From Apostichopus japonicus (Eukaryota; Echinodermata; Holothuroidea; Aspidochirotida; Stichopodidae): a stretch of DNA of 64,000 nt. Where the stretch lies: assembly GCF_037975245.1 (NCBI RefSeq), contig NC_092568.1:5153501-5217500 (forward strand). Reading direction: 5' to 3'. Shown here in pieces: positions 1 to 11,904 of this stretch. The notes under the pieces were generated by a model that had not been told where the DNA came from, searched no databases, and saw only the letters and a list, made by a program, of their open reading frames with translations. The position numbers and the translations under genes were made by a program. Numbering within the stretch: position 1 is the stretch's first letter; every line of letters begins with the position of its first letter.

Positions 1-929
1 TGATCTAGTGTTCCATGTTACCTTCAACCTCGTCAGAAAAGATAGTCGACATCAAGTTTACCTAAGAAGGAAGTTCCTTTCCCCATTAAATATTTTCAAA
101 GGTTGATTATATTGGTTGTATTCTAAATACTATCTTTCCAATGCACTCAAAACCTGAAATGCTTAGGATTTCGTTTTTTTTTTTTTTTCTAGGTAACAAT
201 CCTGGTAGCTCTCAATGCTAAGACTGTATGGAAATATCAGCATTGTAAAAGTCTTCTGTTTTAATCTTTACCTAAAGATTTCTTGACCATGTACTAAGTA
301 GTATTACTAACAGTTGCTACCATCATAATGTTACAAAGAGAATAAAGATTCTAATTATATTCAAGTTATATCTCTCACATCATTTGCATATTAATTGTTT
401 TAAACAGGCTTAAATGTTGCAAATGCTAAGACTGTATTTTCCATTCAGTTGATGAAGTGGGGAGTAGGAGAAAGGGGAGAAAATGGACTATGACATTTCT
501 AGTAATTGTAACAATAATTGACATTTTATCCTATAGTTAAGGTTATGCACATTAATCTGTAACAACAAAAGATTACATTTTGAAGTTTTTATCAAAATAA
601 AAGTATGAATAAATAGAATTTTTCAATACAACCCTATATTTTTCATTTTAACTTTGCTGTTACATTTATATTACATATCACAACGATCTTTGAAATGGAC
701 AGAGGAATGGCAGGTGGTCGGGGAGGGGGGGGGGGTGGGTCTGTGTGTAGAAGGGATCTACTGTCAGACAAAGGAATGTATGGCACTTCTTTGTTGTTGC
801 TAACCGCAACCAAATGCATCAAACACAGAAAACAACCCTAATCAAATCGAAGTTACTTTCCACCATTTGGTTGGATGGTCTCATGTCTGTCTTTTCTTTG
901 ACCAGTTCTATTTCTTCTTGTTGTCTTCT
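1..929. other. 3' flank and probable 3' UTR of the RBM34-like gene
   Basis: This is AT-rich non-coding sequence downstream of the minus-strand stop codon. The part next to 930 should be transcribed as 3' UTR of the RBM34-like gene. I found no canonical AATAAA on the minus strand. A weaker ATTAAA-type signal (TTTAAT on the plus strand) lies near 261, so the cleavage site is unresolved. A poly-G run sits near 720-736. No coding sequence is recognisable. Confidence 0.4.
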
Positions 930-1172
930 TCATGCCATCTCCTTCTTTCTCTTGTGTCCTGGTTCTGATTGCTTCCATTTAAATTGTTTGTTGCCCATTT
1001 TGGTCTGTTGCTTCGAGACTCTGTCTAACGGCCCGGCCTGTTGGGGCTTCTTGCTCTTGATTTTTTTCTTGTAACGGAGTCGTTTCAGCGACCTCTGATT
1101 GATCCTCCTCTCTGCGTTGGAGAGCTGATCCGCCTCGTTAGTGTTGCTGTGATCAAAAAAATCATTAAGGAA
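930..1172 (-). CDS. RBM34: RBM34-like, last coding exon (basic tail)
   Basis: An 80-codon reading frame ending in TGA at 932-930. It is Lys/Arg-rich (RINQRSLKRLRYKKKIKSKK), as expected of the RBM34 C-terminus. The acceptor TATTTGCAG gives phase 0 and matches exon eight. Other AGs at 1148-1147 and upstream of 1190 give other phases. The call rests on composition, position and phase, not on clear homology. Confidence 0.6.
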   Translation of the reverse strand, partial: FLNDFFDHSNTNEADQLSNAERRINQRSLKRLRYKKKIKSKKPQQAGPLDRVSKQQTKMGNKQFKWKQSEPGHKRKKEMA

Positions 1173-4100
1173 CTGCAAATACTTTTCAGCTGAAATTGCT
1201 TATTCCTTATAGATCATTAAGCCTACCCTCCCATGCCCCCCCTGCCCCCCTCCTACAACAACTTAAACAATGTAAGACAAGCCTGTACAACCTCCTTTTT
1301 CCTGGGGATCCCGACGCTCCAGATAACTTGCCAAGAATGCATAGTATCCAATCAGATAATTTGTTTCAATGAATCTGATGATGGCTTTAAAATACCCTTG
1401 AGAAGTGTTTATATAAGTAACCATTATTTTGAATTCTAGCATATTTGGATGGGAGGGGGGAGGGGTGTGGGCATCTTTGAATGCAATCCTATCACCCTTT
1501 TGTGGTGGCCTTTTAAATCTTAGTTGTCAGCAACTGTTCACAGGTGAAATTAACAGTCACCTTCTGAACCACAGGGATATGGTCATTGTGACTTACAAGT
1601 CTACTTAGGATGCTAGCAGGCATATTCAGCAGTAGAAATTTTGTCTTATATCTCTTTAAGCAATTTACAATTTTTTTACATATATTTTTGGATATATATA
1701 TATATATAACTTTTCATAAAGTGCTAAATCTTGAAAAAATTGACCTTTGGATGTTGGATTCATAGCCCTGTTTTCAACCTTGGTCCCTGCTACATTTAGT
1801 TTGGGTTAAATTTGCACTTACAGTATAGATTTAGCTTAACGTCCAAAGGTAGGGCCATATCTATTGTAACAGGCTCAGAGATAATTTCTGACCATGCACA
1901 TAGGAACAGGAAGTGGGCTTTCAGTTAACATATGGGAGGGATCCTATCAAAAGGTCGGGAGGTCACTCCATGAAACAAATATTGGCATATTTCTCAAGTT
2001 GGTCAAACGCAATGCAAAATGATGAATTTGGATGCAAAATATATAATAATCACAGCTTGGGGTATTATAAATCACAAAAGCTTTCAAGGATATTGTCACT
2101 GGTCTTGCATTCTGCTTATGTTTTGTTTCTATGGGTTTGACTCGGATTTTTCTTCCGTTCAATTTCTGAGAATTCATCTTCAAAGCTAAAGCCACGGACG
2201 ATGGATCCTGTTGGTCAAATTGGAAAAGGAGATAATTAAGAGTACATCTGTGGTTATTCACATGGAAATACATTTGACTGGCTAGAAATAAAAGGCTTTG
2301 CAAAATGCACGGATTCATCCTTTCACATGCAACAATGGTTTTTTTGTTTTTTCCATCTATGAAACCAAACCATCAGCAACTTCTGAAGGCTCATAGCATG
2401 ATGGGGGAACGACACACCTTAAAGCAGCCTTTTGAGTTTGCTCGAAAACATTTCCCAAACACGATGAATAAATGATTGCAATTAACCAAAGTATAATATC
2501 CTTCTAGTCCTTTTCACCAAATGATTTTTAATTGAGTGAGAAATGCATGGAATTTGATTCCATTTCTCAACATTTTAGCAGCCAGACACTTTTTATAGAC
2601 ATAGTATAAAACATGTGCAGAAGCAAGTTTCAAAATTTCTAATTTTCAAGGTTTCATTCGCTACTTGATATGAAACTCGACCGAGCATGCTTATGAGTTA
2701 CTTTGTTGTGGGAGTTTAATTTAGACTATCGTTGAAATATTTATCAACTTCTACTAAAGTTGCTTTTAACCATATAATTATGAATAGTAATGGAAACAGT
2801 TTAAGTTCAATTTGTTTACTTGAAAGCAAACAGCAAATCAAAATAATATAATGATTCAACTTTTCTTTGCTAGATGAAATGAAAGTTTTAGTTGTCTTGC
2901 TGCTTTTTAATGCATTCCCTCCGCATATTAGATTGTTTCTTTAAATTCATATTATGAACAAATATAATGATTTTTAAAATTCAATCCAAATCAGATCATA
3001 AATTGAAGACCCATTCAAGTTCATTCGTATTTTTGGAAAATTTTGATTCAACTGTTCAGAGCTATTATTCTAAATAACTCCTTATCAACATTATGTATTA
3101 ATTACACAATAAACTGTGAGATGAACAATCGGAAAATTTGATACTTTCCAGTGTTTGATATTCCATTTCCCTGGGAAGCTTTGTCTCAATCAAAACTGAT
3201 TCCTGAGGGTGGCTGGATCAACATAGACAAACTTATATTTTGCCTGATAACAAAGTTTTCCTCAAAGGTGACCATTTTACTTAAGCAATGTCTTATCTAT
3301 CCTTCTACATTAACATTTTCAGAGAAACTTTCTTTTGCCGATTGACAATCTCATCAGAAATATGTGGTCCCTCCTTAAGAGAAGTTGTGAACTTTTCTTT
3401 TGAAAGAGACACTGGAGATGATCTTACCTTAAATACTAGGAATCCAAAGCCCTTCCCCATTCCAGTGGCGGGATCTCTGACCACTCGGACACTCTCTAGT
3501 TCACCAAAGTCTTCAAAGTGTCTCCTGACGTCCTCATCGTTGATACCGTAAGGTAAACTTCCCAGGAAGACAGTCTTCTTTGGGTCACCTTCTTGGATCT
3601 GGATAAGCAAACAGAGGTTGTATGCTATGAAAGTGTTGCAGGACTAGACAAGATATTCATATAAATTTGTCAGTAGACTAAAACAAGATCTTCTCTTTAT
3701 GTCATCATACGGTGGGAGATGATAGACAGCATATACATCCAGCCGAAATGATGTTACTTTTGTGTATTCATTAATGTGATGGTTGCATTTTTTGTGATTC
3801 TAAGGCTGTTTAACACCAGTATTAAGTTAACCGCCAACCCTCTACCCTTAGATCAGAATAGAGGCGTGACTGGTGGGTATATTGGTGGTAATATCAATTA
3901 TCATTTGCTGTAATTTTCATCACTAACATACATCATGACCCACCCCCCTCCCCCTCCCCACCCCTGTCCTTGACCTAAAGAGGGATTGCAAATGCATAGT
4001 AGATACAACCATAAATGGTCATATTACTTCAAATAGTAACTACATGTACAAATTAAACAAAAAAAATTAAAAAGTATAAAAGCACTCAAGAAAAGGTAAC

Positions 4101-7100
4101 ACATTACCTTTTCATCTGTAACTGTAAGATCGACTCTTAGGTGATGTCCTTCTAGGATTGTGCCATTTCTACAATAAATAGCAAAAATTTCAAGAAATAT
4201 TGATTAGAAAAAGCATAAATGAAGTGTTTGATTGGGCTCATCTAGAGGGCATTGAGACTTAAGCTCAAATCGAAGTAAAAGTTTTTGATGTGACAAATTT
4301 TTATGAATCACCATTGGCTGCACTTTAAGTCCTCAATAGAGCGTTGAGTAACAATACAAAATGTAAATCTTTCTTCAAAAGTATCAACAATTGTTTTCGG
4401 AAAATGATAATACGGTAGAAGTAGAAAGAAACAAACAAAGACATTTTGATCAAAGGTTCTTCCCCATACAGTAAGAGATGGTAGAAGGAAAAATAAGATT
4501 TGCAGATATGGAAACATTGAATACAGGAAAAGAATCAGTAAATATTCTTACTTTTCAATGGCATTTTGTGCAGCCTCCACAGTAGTAAAGACAACATAGG
4601 CGTTGTAACTGTTTCTCTTTGAGTTAATGTCTTGAGTCTTGCCGACCACTTTCTGTGGCATTCCTTGTTGGGCAGGTGCCTTTCAAGAGATGACAGAGAA
4701 AAAAGGCAAAAACTTAAGTCAAAATACAATTGGGTATTTTCATAAGTTCTGTTACTTCAGATAGAGAGAGGACCATGTAACAACAAACATAGATCAAAAT
4801 TCTTTTGAAAAGAATTCTTAGCTGAAAATAAAATGGAGTAAGGGGAGGGGTAACAGTACCTCACAAACACGACGCAAGTGCCTTTAAAGAATAACGTTAC
4901 CTTGGCAATAATTTGCATAAATATGGCAAGTCCCCACAATAAAAAGGAAAGGGTAAGGAATTAAACCCTCTCCCCAAACTCTGTTGATATCAGTACTACT
5001 TTCCAACACAAAAAAATCCATCTAAGACCATACTGTAGTTCTCATGAATCAATCACTTTAATTGAATGCATGTAGAAGCAGATAACTCACTAGGAAATTG
5101 CAAAATGTGCTGTTTGCACCCATCATTTCAATACACTGTGAACTTCGATGCAATGGGTTGGAGACTACAGTGTAGATTACACATTAAGGAGAACATTGAA
5201 ATGAAGTTAATGAACTGGTATTGTAATATGGTACAAACCGATCACCACAATATAACTTACCAATGACCTCATTCGAACTGTCTCTATTGCTCCATATTCT
5301 AGGAAATGCTTCTTCAGGGCCTAACGACAGAAGGAAAATATCATGCATGGTCAGGTGTCCAAAAATTTCTTACGAGGATGTGTTGGTCACTGATAACAAG
5401 CTGGACCATGTCTGTGTCTAGCAATTAACGAATGTTTCAACTTTTGTGAATCCTCACATTCTTTATGACAAAATGGAAGAATAAGTATTATTATTATAGA
5501 TACATCATTTTTTAGTCGTATCTACCATAATGCTAGCCAAATTTACAACCTACTATTGGTCAAAAATTTGCAAATATAAAATATTAATCTTTCAAGCCTC
5601 TGGAACATATAAGACCAAATATCTCAGTATATGAAAATTTGCCTCCCAAGGGGGGTCGCCACCACACAACCCATCTATACTTCCTCATTAAATTCAGATA
5701 TTATTATTAAACATACACAGTTTTTCAGTCGTATCAGCCATAGTACTAGCCAAATTTACAACCTACTATTGGTCAAAATTTTTCAAATATAAATGATAAA
5801 TCTGGAACATATGAGACCAAAATATCTACAGTATATTGCCAAATTGCTCCCAATGGGGGTCTCCATCTTATAACCCATCTATACTTCCTCATTTAATTCA
5901 GATATATTCACCTTCTTCTGAGTTTCCTTTGAGATGTTTCCCACAAAAATTGTCCTCTTATCTCGAGGAATTGACGATTGTTGCTTCTTTTCTTTCTTCT
6001 TCTTCTCTTTCAATTTGGGCTCATCCTTGGTAGATGGATCTTCTTCATCCATCCCTACCATCTCCTCCTTCTCCTCATCACCATGATCCTCATCACCATC
6101 ATCACCTTCACCATCCTCCTCATCACTCTCCTCATGACTTACATCACCGTCTTCTTGCCTGTGTGTTTTTTAAAGACCATTAGAGCGTGATTGCATGACC
6201 TAGTAACTACCATATACCATACAGGTTCCAACTTTTTGATAACATTGCTTTGCATAATATATACATTGTCCAAAAAGAAATGCTAGATTTTGAAGAAGAG
6301 GAAAGTGTGTAACAACTAAAAAGGTGGTCGATAAGTTGGAAGGATTCACTGTGGTGGGGGGGGGGGGGGAGTTGATGACATAGGGTTCGATGTGTTGGGA
6401 GGATTCACTATGGTGGAAGGGGGTTGATGAGATTAGGGGGTTCAATGTGGTGGGAGGGGTCAATGTGGTGGGATTGGGTCAATGAGATGGTAGGGTTCAA
6501 TGTGGTGGCAAGGGTCAATGTGGTGGAGGTGTCAACAGGTGGGTGTGGTCAGTGAGGTGGGTGGGGAATGTGCAGAAACTGTACCAATGGACAAAGTCGA
6601 TAGGTGAATATAAGCTGGCATATTCACTCGAAGAAAAGAAAATACTTTCATCTAGTTAAGGCACAGTGAGGGGAAGAAAGTTGAATGAATGGATAAATGG
6701 CTACCATATCTGTGAAAAATGAAGTCTTCATATACTCAACATTGGTGCATGATAATGGGCAACTCAAATTTAAACTAAACATGTCTAGAGCTCTCATAGT
6801 GTGTGTGTGTGTTCTTGCATTATTCTAGTAAGTTTTATGCAATTCAAAATGCAAAATCTTATTAGCTGTAAAAGTGCTGTTCTGAATTTGGAGAACACAT
6901 ACATAAACAAAGTGTTAAACTTTTTATCAACCAGCACTTAGAACAGCATCAGCCAGCACCCTGTTACACAGTTGAATTATTTTACAAGCTTCACCACTTA
7001 CTTGTCAAAGACAGTAGTCTTGTCATCATCGTCATCATCATCCTGTTCTTCACTTGTTGAATTATGTTCCTGAAATAAATTTTCAAAAAATAACTGAAAA

Positions 7101-8155
7101 CTGCTGAAACTTCCTGAAATAAATGTCAAACTGATGCATTGCTAACAGTCTAAACTGAGTCAAATCTGATGGTTGAAGTTCTGGATGGAATAAATATAGT
7201 AAAATCTGGAATCTGAAGGATACAACTCTTAGACAATTGTAGAAGCTTCTTGTAAATTGTTAGTGTGCTCAGACCTGGGTTAACTTTAATGATCAATTCA
7301 CAAAACTGAAGGCATTTAGTCCTATCTTCCCTGACATTTCAAAACCTGACATTTCAAAATATCTAAATGAGTCTGACAAAGTTTAATAAATATTGACCAT
7401 CAAAGAATATTAGACAAGGGATTATAGGCCGGGCTTATTTAACAAATAACATCATGGATTCAGGTCCAATAGGCAGTAGGTGAGTTTCAATTGTTCTTCA
7501 TTTGCATGGATCAATAAATACAAAACAGCCTTTTTATGAAAAGTGACACCGTCCGCAAACTGAGACATGACAACAGTTCTTCTTCTACTATAGTGTGACA
7601 GCTGTTAGATCGGTCACCGTGAGAAGTTGACAATAATGTATAACACTTATTAGTTGTAACCATACCCCTTTCCTCAACCATCACCCACCTCCCCTTGCAC
7701 TGGTTCTATGTCTTGCTGGTTTGCTTGGTGAAATCTGGTCTTCTATTGTATTGATGCACTTTTAAGCAAGAAAAAATACTAAACAATGTTCCATCCAAAG
7801 GGGTTTAGTTAGAGAAAGATTTACTGTAGTTCAAAAGGTGGATAATGTATAGTGTGATTCTGTATTTTTTTTTATATATTTTTTAGGAAACTCCTCAAAC
7901 TCCAATCTCCTCCATATTCACAAATGTTGAGAATCATCATCTGTTGATAAATTTGTAAAATGATAAGGGAGGTAATACCTTTGATAAAGACAAATAGTTT
8001 TGGTAATGTTGTTGATTGTAAGCACTACAGGGTGATTTCCCAAATATCAGAGCTAATGGGTTGGTATCTTCCAACTCATCCTGCTTTTGTCTTCTTTTTC
8101 TTCTGATTTTTTTTAAGAATTTCGCCACATCTCCAATTTTATATTCTTCATCCAT
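930..8155 (-). CDS. RBM34: RBM34/Nop12-family RNA-binding protein, nine coding exons
   Basis: The joined exons (7979-8155, 7002-7069, 5912-6158, 5261-5320, 4552-4679, 4108-4168, 3428-3598, 2100-2207, 930-1172) give about 420 residues, close to the roughly 430 of vertebrate RBM34. Every intron checked is GT-AG and phases match. The order is a short basic N-terminus, an acidic Asp/Glu tract (residues about 66-125), a Lys-rich stretch, RRM1 (about 151-243, RNP2 TIFVGN, RNP1-like NAYVVF), RRM2 (about 255-331, RNP2 VFLGSLPY, RNP1 GKGFGFLVF) and a Lys/Arg-rich tail. RRM pairs of this family bind pre-rRNA; yeast Nop12 acts in nucleolar 60S subunit assembly, so a nucleolar ribosome-biogenesis role is inferred. 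The gene is divergent from SRF. The weakest part is the join to the last exon. Confidence 0.9.
2100..2207 (-). CDS. RBM34: RBM34-like, eighth coding exon (end of RRM2)
   Basis: Starts in phase 0 after acceptor TTTGACCAACAG and encodes DPSSVALALKMNSQKLNGRK plus IRVKPIETKHKQNARP, the final helix and strand of RRM2. The donor chosen (GTGACA, at 2099-2098) is not strong. A second in-phase GT (GTGATT) lies 21 nt farther on, so the 3' edge may be off. Confidence 0.75.
3428..3598 (-). CDS. RBM34: RBM34-like, seventh coding exon (most of RRM2)
   Basis: 171 nt, phase 0 on both sides, acceptor TTGCTTATCCAG, donor GTAAGA. It encodes RNP2 (TVFLGSLPY), helix 1 (DEDVRRHFEDFG), strand 2 (ESVRVVRD) and RNP1 (GKGFGFLVF). 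The aromatic residues needed for RNA stacking are present. This is the best conserved exon of the gene. Confidence 0.95.
4108..4168 (-). CDS. RBM34: RBM34-like, sixth coding exon (end of RRM1)
   Basis: 61 nt finishing the split codon and ending in phase 0 (donor GTAATG). It encodes NGTILEGHHLRVDLTVTDEK, the last RRM strand (LRVDLT), matching the RIRVDLAS position in vertebrate RBM34. Confidence 0.9.
4552..4679 (-). CDS. RBM34: RBM34-like, fifth coding exon (RRM1 RNP1 region)
   Basis: 128 nt starting in phase 0 and ending two bases into a Lys codon at donor GTAAGA. It encodes a loop rich in Gln/Lys and then NSYNAYVVFTTVEAAQNAIE. NAYVVF is the RNP1-like strand. The long loop before RNP1 is characteristic of RBM34/Nop12 RRM1. 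Confidence 0.9.
5261..5320 (-). CDS. RBM34: RBM34-like, fourth coding exon (RRM1 helix 1/strand 2)
   Basis: 60 nt, phase 0 on both sides, acceptor CTGTCGTTAG, donor GTAAGT. It encodes ALKKHFLEYGAIETVRMRSL, the helix-1 and strand-2 part of an RRM, as in the RBM34 pattern of FFKEYG followed by IESVRFRS. Confidence 0.9.
5486..5906. repeat. Tandem duplication of about 210 bp inside an RBM34-like intron
   Basis: Two diverged direct copies (about 5486-5699 and 5700-5906). Each carries a shared core of the form GCCAAATTTACAACCTACTA and ends in CCCATCTATACTTCCTCATT. The second copy stops a few bases from the donor of the third coding exon, so intron sequence next to an exon was duplicated without changing the splice site. 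Confidence 0.8.
5912..6158 (-). CDS. RBM34: RBM34-like, third coding exon: acidic/Lys-rich linker and start of RRM1
   Basis: 247 nt that complete the split Lys codon and end in phase 0 at donor GTGAAT. It encodes a Glu/Asp-rich segment, a Lys-rich segment (KLKEKKKKEKK, a likely nuclear/nucleolar localisation signal) and DKRTIFVGNISKETQKK, which contains RNP2 of RRM1. A duplicated intron segment lies directly beyond its donor. Confidence 0.88.
6320..6570. repeat. Degenerate GT-rich minisatellite in an RBM34-like intron
   Basis: Repeated units of about 20-40 bp around GGTCAATGTGGTGGGA, with many variants and a G-run near 6356-6370. Located in the intron between the second and third coding exons. 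On the transcribed strand it is C/A-rich. Confidence 0.7.
7002..7069 (-). CDS. RBM34: RBM34-like, second coding exon (acidic)
   Basis: 68 nt in phase 0, ending two bases into a codon. Acceptor TTTATTTCAG, donor GTAAGT. It encodes EHNSTSEEQ followed by seven Asp, then KTTVFD. The acidic run continues into the next exon. Confidence 0.75.
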
Positions 8156-8176
8156 GATAGCAGTTTCTACAGAGTT
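7979..8176 (-). CDS. RBM34: RBM34-like, first coding exon
   Basis: Coding starts at the ATG at 8155-8153 (MDEEYKIGDVAKFLKK) and runs 59 codons to a donor (AAAG then GTATTA) in phase 0. A pyrimidine-rich acceptor (CTTTCTTCTTTTAG) ends at 8177, so 8156-8176 is 5' UTR and a separate non-coding first exon is expected farther upstream, probably near 9100-9300. The residues are basic (KKIRRKRRQK). No family motif is needed for this exon; it is supported by phase and position. Confidence 0.75.
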
Positions 8177-9257
8177 CTAAAAGAAGAAAGGGAAGACCAT
8201 TATATGATGAGTGCAAATACAATAATGGAATTCAAAGCTGAAGCAAGGATAAGAATCAGAAATATATCCTCGATTCCAAAGCTTTTGACATTTCTGTAAG
8301 CTTTAACATAGTAATGTGAGATAGGTATCTTTGAATTAATGATTTCATCTCAAGGGTATTTTTTTGTGGGGTTATGAAGAAAACTAAACTGATCATCCAA
8401 ATTTGAACTGATGTATATAGGCCAAATACAGTACATCAGTTCCATCAAAAGAAGGACTTGGGCAGTTTTCTGGTTTACTGTAAATTGACACTGAAATCTT
8501 TAGAAATCTTTTAATGGTGAGTCAGGGAATAATTCTGTTTAAATATTTCGGAAGTTTATGAATTTTGTTCTGATAAAATACATACACAAAGAATATCTTT
8601 CCATTTGTGTGATAATTTGCTGATATTTCATAGCATGCTGCATACTAATTTTTTCACTCTTGATGAGAAATATTAAAACAGATGTTCAACTTGATTGGCT
8701 GTTCAAATTAGGTCTAGCTAGGTGAATGACTGGAAGTCTTTCAAAGAAACCCACAATATTCTATCCAACAAAACACATGTCTTGTTATGGGAGATTCAAA
8801 ACCACTAACAATTCATGATACTTAATTTAACAGGACAACACTGAAAATAGCAATTTCTAATTTCACAGCAAGGAAGTTTGTCATTGAGATGATACAGGAG
8901 ATGAGATGGGACAGGGTATGCCTAGAAAACTAGAGGCATTAAAGGGTGTGAAGACTCGCACAAAAAGAAACATCTAATGCCGGTGATCTGACCTAGTTTC
9001 GAATGCGGTGTAACAAAAGTGTAAGACACCACCATCAATCCCAGAAAATGCACACACAGCCTTCTACGTCGGTAATTAGACACTAGTGTACAGTCATTAC
9101 AAACAGCTGCGGTCAATACCCACAGCACAGTGTACAAATGATACAGCGATGGACATATCAGGTCCAGCTAAAGATAACAAGGTATCACATTTCATTACTG
9201 TCTGCATTTTGTAGCAACAAGAGAAAAGCTTCACTGGCAAGCAACGGAAACTTTTTA
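8177..9257. other. 5' flank or non-coding first intron of the RBM34-like gene
   Basis: There is no recognisable coding sequence. The splice acceptor at 8178-8177 implies that an upstream non-coding exon lies in or just beyond this stretch, so most of it is probably a first intron. The sequence is ordinary AT-rich DNA with no clear repeat. Confidence 0.4.
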
Positions 9258-9268
9258 AAGATGGCGGC
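9258..9268 (+). promoter_or_regulatory. YY1-type motif, candidate RBM34-like promoter
   Basis: AAGATGGCGGC matches the extended YY1 consensus, which in animals commonly sits just downstream of transcription starts of housekeeping genes. It lies about 1.1 kb upstream of the RBM34-like ATG, where the missing first exon is expected. It also opens a short plus-strand frame (MAARCLGRVFNAFN) that I could not extend into a gene. Promoter role is inference. Confidence 0.4.
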
Positions 9269-9302
9269 ACGCTGTTTGGGGCGAGTCTTCAATGCCTTTA
9301 AT

Positions 9303-10009
9303 GGGGTACCGTTGTTTTCCGCACACGTTACTTTCCGCTGAAACAAAACGGTGTTTTCCGCAAACAAATTTGTCAGCGGAAAACAACGTTTTTTTCAGCG
9401 GAAAGTAAAGTTTTTTTTTTTGGAGAAACAGAATAACTTACTGAATTGATTAGGCACATGGAAGGATTTAGGAAGATGGAGAAGATAGGATTTGACTGTA
9501 ACAGGATAAAATGTAGCTTCGAGACTAGATTTAGGATACATGCAGTAGCTAAGGTTGTACTTGTAGCTTAGGCTGTAAGGCTTACTTATACAGCCATTTT
9601 ATTTCCAGCGAAAATCAAAGATACCGCCTTTCACACCTTTTTTTTAAACCATCATTACGCGGGCCGAATTTTTAATACTTAATTAGATACTCAATCCTTC
9701 ATGACGAGGGCCTCCCTTTGCCCTAGTATATATGTTTCTTTAATAATTTGTAATTACAAACACCCCAAGCCTCCTCTAAATTATACGCAGCTTAACTTTT
9801 CTGACATGAACTCAGTCTAACCATCCTTGATCGACGTTCTTTGATACTTTCTCATGTTATTTTAATCATCCTGCCTGAATTTGGTATCTCAAAATTGCGG
9901 AAAAATATAGTGTACAGGTAAGTGAAAAATAGGTGTTTTCCGCAGAAGAATTTTTTCAGCGGAAAGTAATCAGCGGAAAGTAACGTATGCGGAAAACAAC
10001 TGAAACCCC
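9303..10009. mobile_element. 707-bp non-autonomous inverted-repeat element with TTTCCGC motifs
   Basis: The ends are inverted repeats of about 40 bp. Both sides share GTTGTTTTCCGCA and ACGTTACTTTCCGCTG, and the element starts GGGGT and ends ACCCC. TTTAAT flanks both sides (9297-9302 and 10010-10015), a 6-bp target duplication, or TTAA with ambiguous edges. About ten copies of a TTTCCGC/GCGGAAA core crowd the two ends. There is no coding capacity. It lies beside the putative RBM34-like promoter. Confidence 0.8.
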
Positions 10010-10015
10010 TTTAAT

Positions 10016-11233
10016 GTGACTATCATGACAGTGTGAGAACACAGCACATGTATGCAAAGTTATTGTAGTAACATTAATTCATTAATTATTGTTTTATTAT
10101 TGTGTCCTTAACAAGATAATTTGAAAATGATAAGACCAATGTGTAGCTGCAAAAGGCTTAGATTAATGAATAAATGGAAGAATCCAACCAGCATATTATG
10201 GCTATGACTTTTGAAAAATTTGAGTATGAATTATGGCTGAGTTGAGTGTGACTTTGCAATATCACATTATCAGACTCAGAGATTTAGAACTGATCCTCAG
10301 CTTTATTTTCCAAAAGCTGTCAGTTCTATCAGTATCATCTATTTTCATCAATTTAAAGGATATCTACATGTCACCCAATTCGCTGAGATTTTTACTGGAA
10401 AGCGATTGATACGTCGCCTAACTACTGTAGTACTAGCCTAGTATGACTCTTTAGAATATATATTATAACCCTGTGCCATGGCTGACGTCGTGAAACTACC
10501 CCCTGTGTAATAACATAAACAGCGCAAACATGTGGACGTGAGAGCAAGAACTATTCTCTTTTGCCTAACCTTTGCTAAGAGCACGTTAGAGGTTTTTTGG
10601 CATGGATGCGCTTTACCTGTACGTATTACATGGACCCACGATTAGGGAAAGTTGGAAACTTCGTATCAACTGAATGCTGTGTAGCTCCAAATCGCAAAGC
10701 TTGTAACAGTGAAAGGCTGTAGTTCAACGATAACATTACGGCTAGCTGTAGTCTGTTGAATACACAGCTGCTAGATGTGAATACCATGCTAGAACCGTAC
10801 ACATTTGTATAGCGCCATCCAGTTGGTATCGTTTTCGCCGGAGCAGAGCGTTACATTCCGCTTCTGAAGATAATCAGACTCATCGAAAGGCGAAGTAATA
10901 CTGACCAAACGTTGCAAATGTAGTTGGGATGAAAAATTTCCGCAGCCTTCACTAATGTGTAATATATCACTCCAACTTTACGGTTGCTATTCCAATTTTA
11001 TGTTCATCATAACTCATGCAACCCATTTTATGAAATTGCTAATTGCCATCACCACGTTTCATATCTCCCCGCCACCTTCGGCTTCCCGTCCCTTCACCTC
11101 AACTACAAATTTTATACCCTGCACGTTTCTCCGAACCACACCCGACTGAAAGATTTGGTTTTGACCTGGTTTTGAAATGCTGGAAAGGAACTACTGGGCC
11201 AATAATTACGCAGTTAGAACCAGGAAGTTGTTA
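10016..11233. other. Intergenic sequence, nothing coding recognised
   Basis: Single-copy-looking DNA between the 707-bp element and the transposon nest. A CRE-like TGACGTCG lies near 10483. The short open frames at 10955-11267 show no family resemblance and overlap each other in three frames. Confidence 0.5.
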
Positions 11234-11430
11234 TTACCCCAGGGGCGTATCCAGGATTTTCCAATAGGGGGGGGCGCCAGGCATGAATGATCGCCGTCCT
11301 GGGGGATGGGTCTAAGGGGAGGGGGTGTACAATTTTTGCTTTCAAAGAAGGGCTGAAATGCAAAATGGTGTCATATGCATGGGCGGCGATCCGTACTTCC
11401 GAGTGGGGGGGGGGGGATATGACCTTGTTG

Positions 11431-11540
11431 ACTATCTAAGCGTAGCGCCACCATGAGTTGGCGCGAAGCGTACAAGAAAATTTTGGGATTAACAAACCCT
11501 CTAGATGGCCGGAAACGGCACTTCCCGAGGTTTCCAAGCG
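11431..11540 (+). repeat. Shared transposon module, copy 1 (CTATCTAAGCG...GCGCCACCA)
   Basis: About 100 bp starting ACTATCTAAGCG, with an inverted pair (GCGCCACC and GGTTGGCGCG-like) and ending near GGCCGGAAACGGCACTTCC. The same module occurs at 60107-60209 and 60813-60914 inside elements with other ends. Confidence 0.75.
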
Positions 11541-11904
11541 GCATATACCCAACTTTAAAATAGGGATGTCATGTCCGAAATATCTCATAATCAGGATCCA
11601 AAATACTTTTTTTTTTTTAATTTCGGGTGTTATTTTGGGAAAATTGCCCCTGTCAATCTTGTTTCAGTCGCAACGTTAGAATGTTCGAGAGCTCTGTTAT
11701 ATTATTCGATGAAGAAAATGGCCTCATGCAGGCTATTATAGGCCTATACACATGCAATACACAATTACACATAGTTACATTCCTAGGTACCGATTGCTAG
11801 GGCATCCAGGTGAAACGTGTATTAAGCATTACCCTGGTTACATGAGATTCTCAGCTGTTCGAGGGAACATGTACGTGTGTAGGCCTACTATAGGGCCTAT
11901 ATGA

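Noticed and set aside
9261..9341. MAARCLGRVFNAFN frame as the start of a plus-strand mitochondrial protein gene
   Set aside because: The frame runs into the 707-bp element. If the element is removed it reaches a stop soon after, with no convincing donor. The ATG is part of a YY1-type motif.
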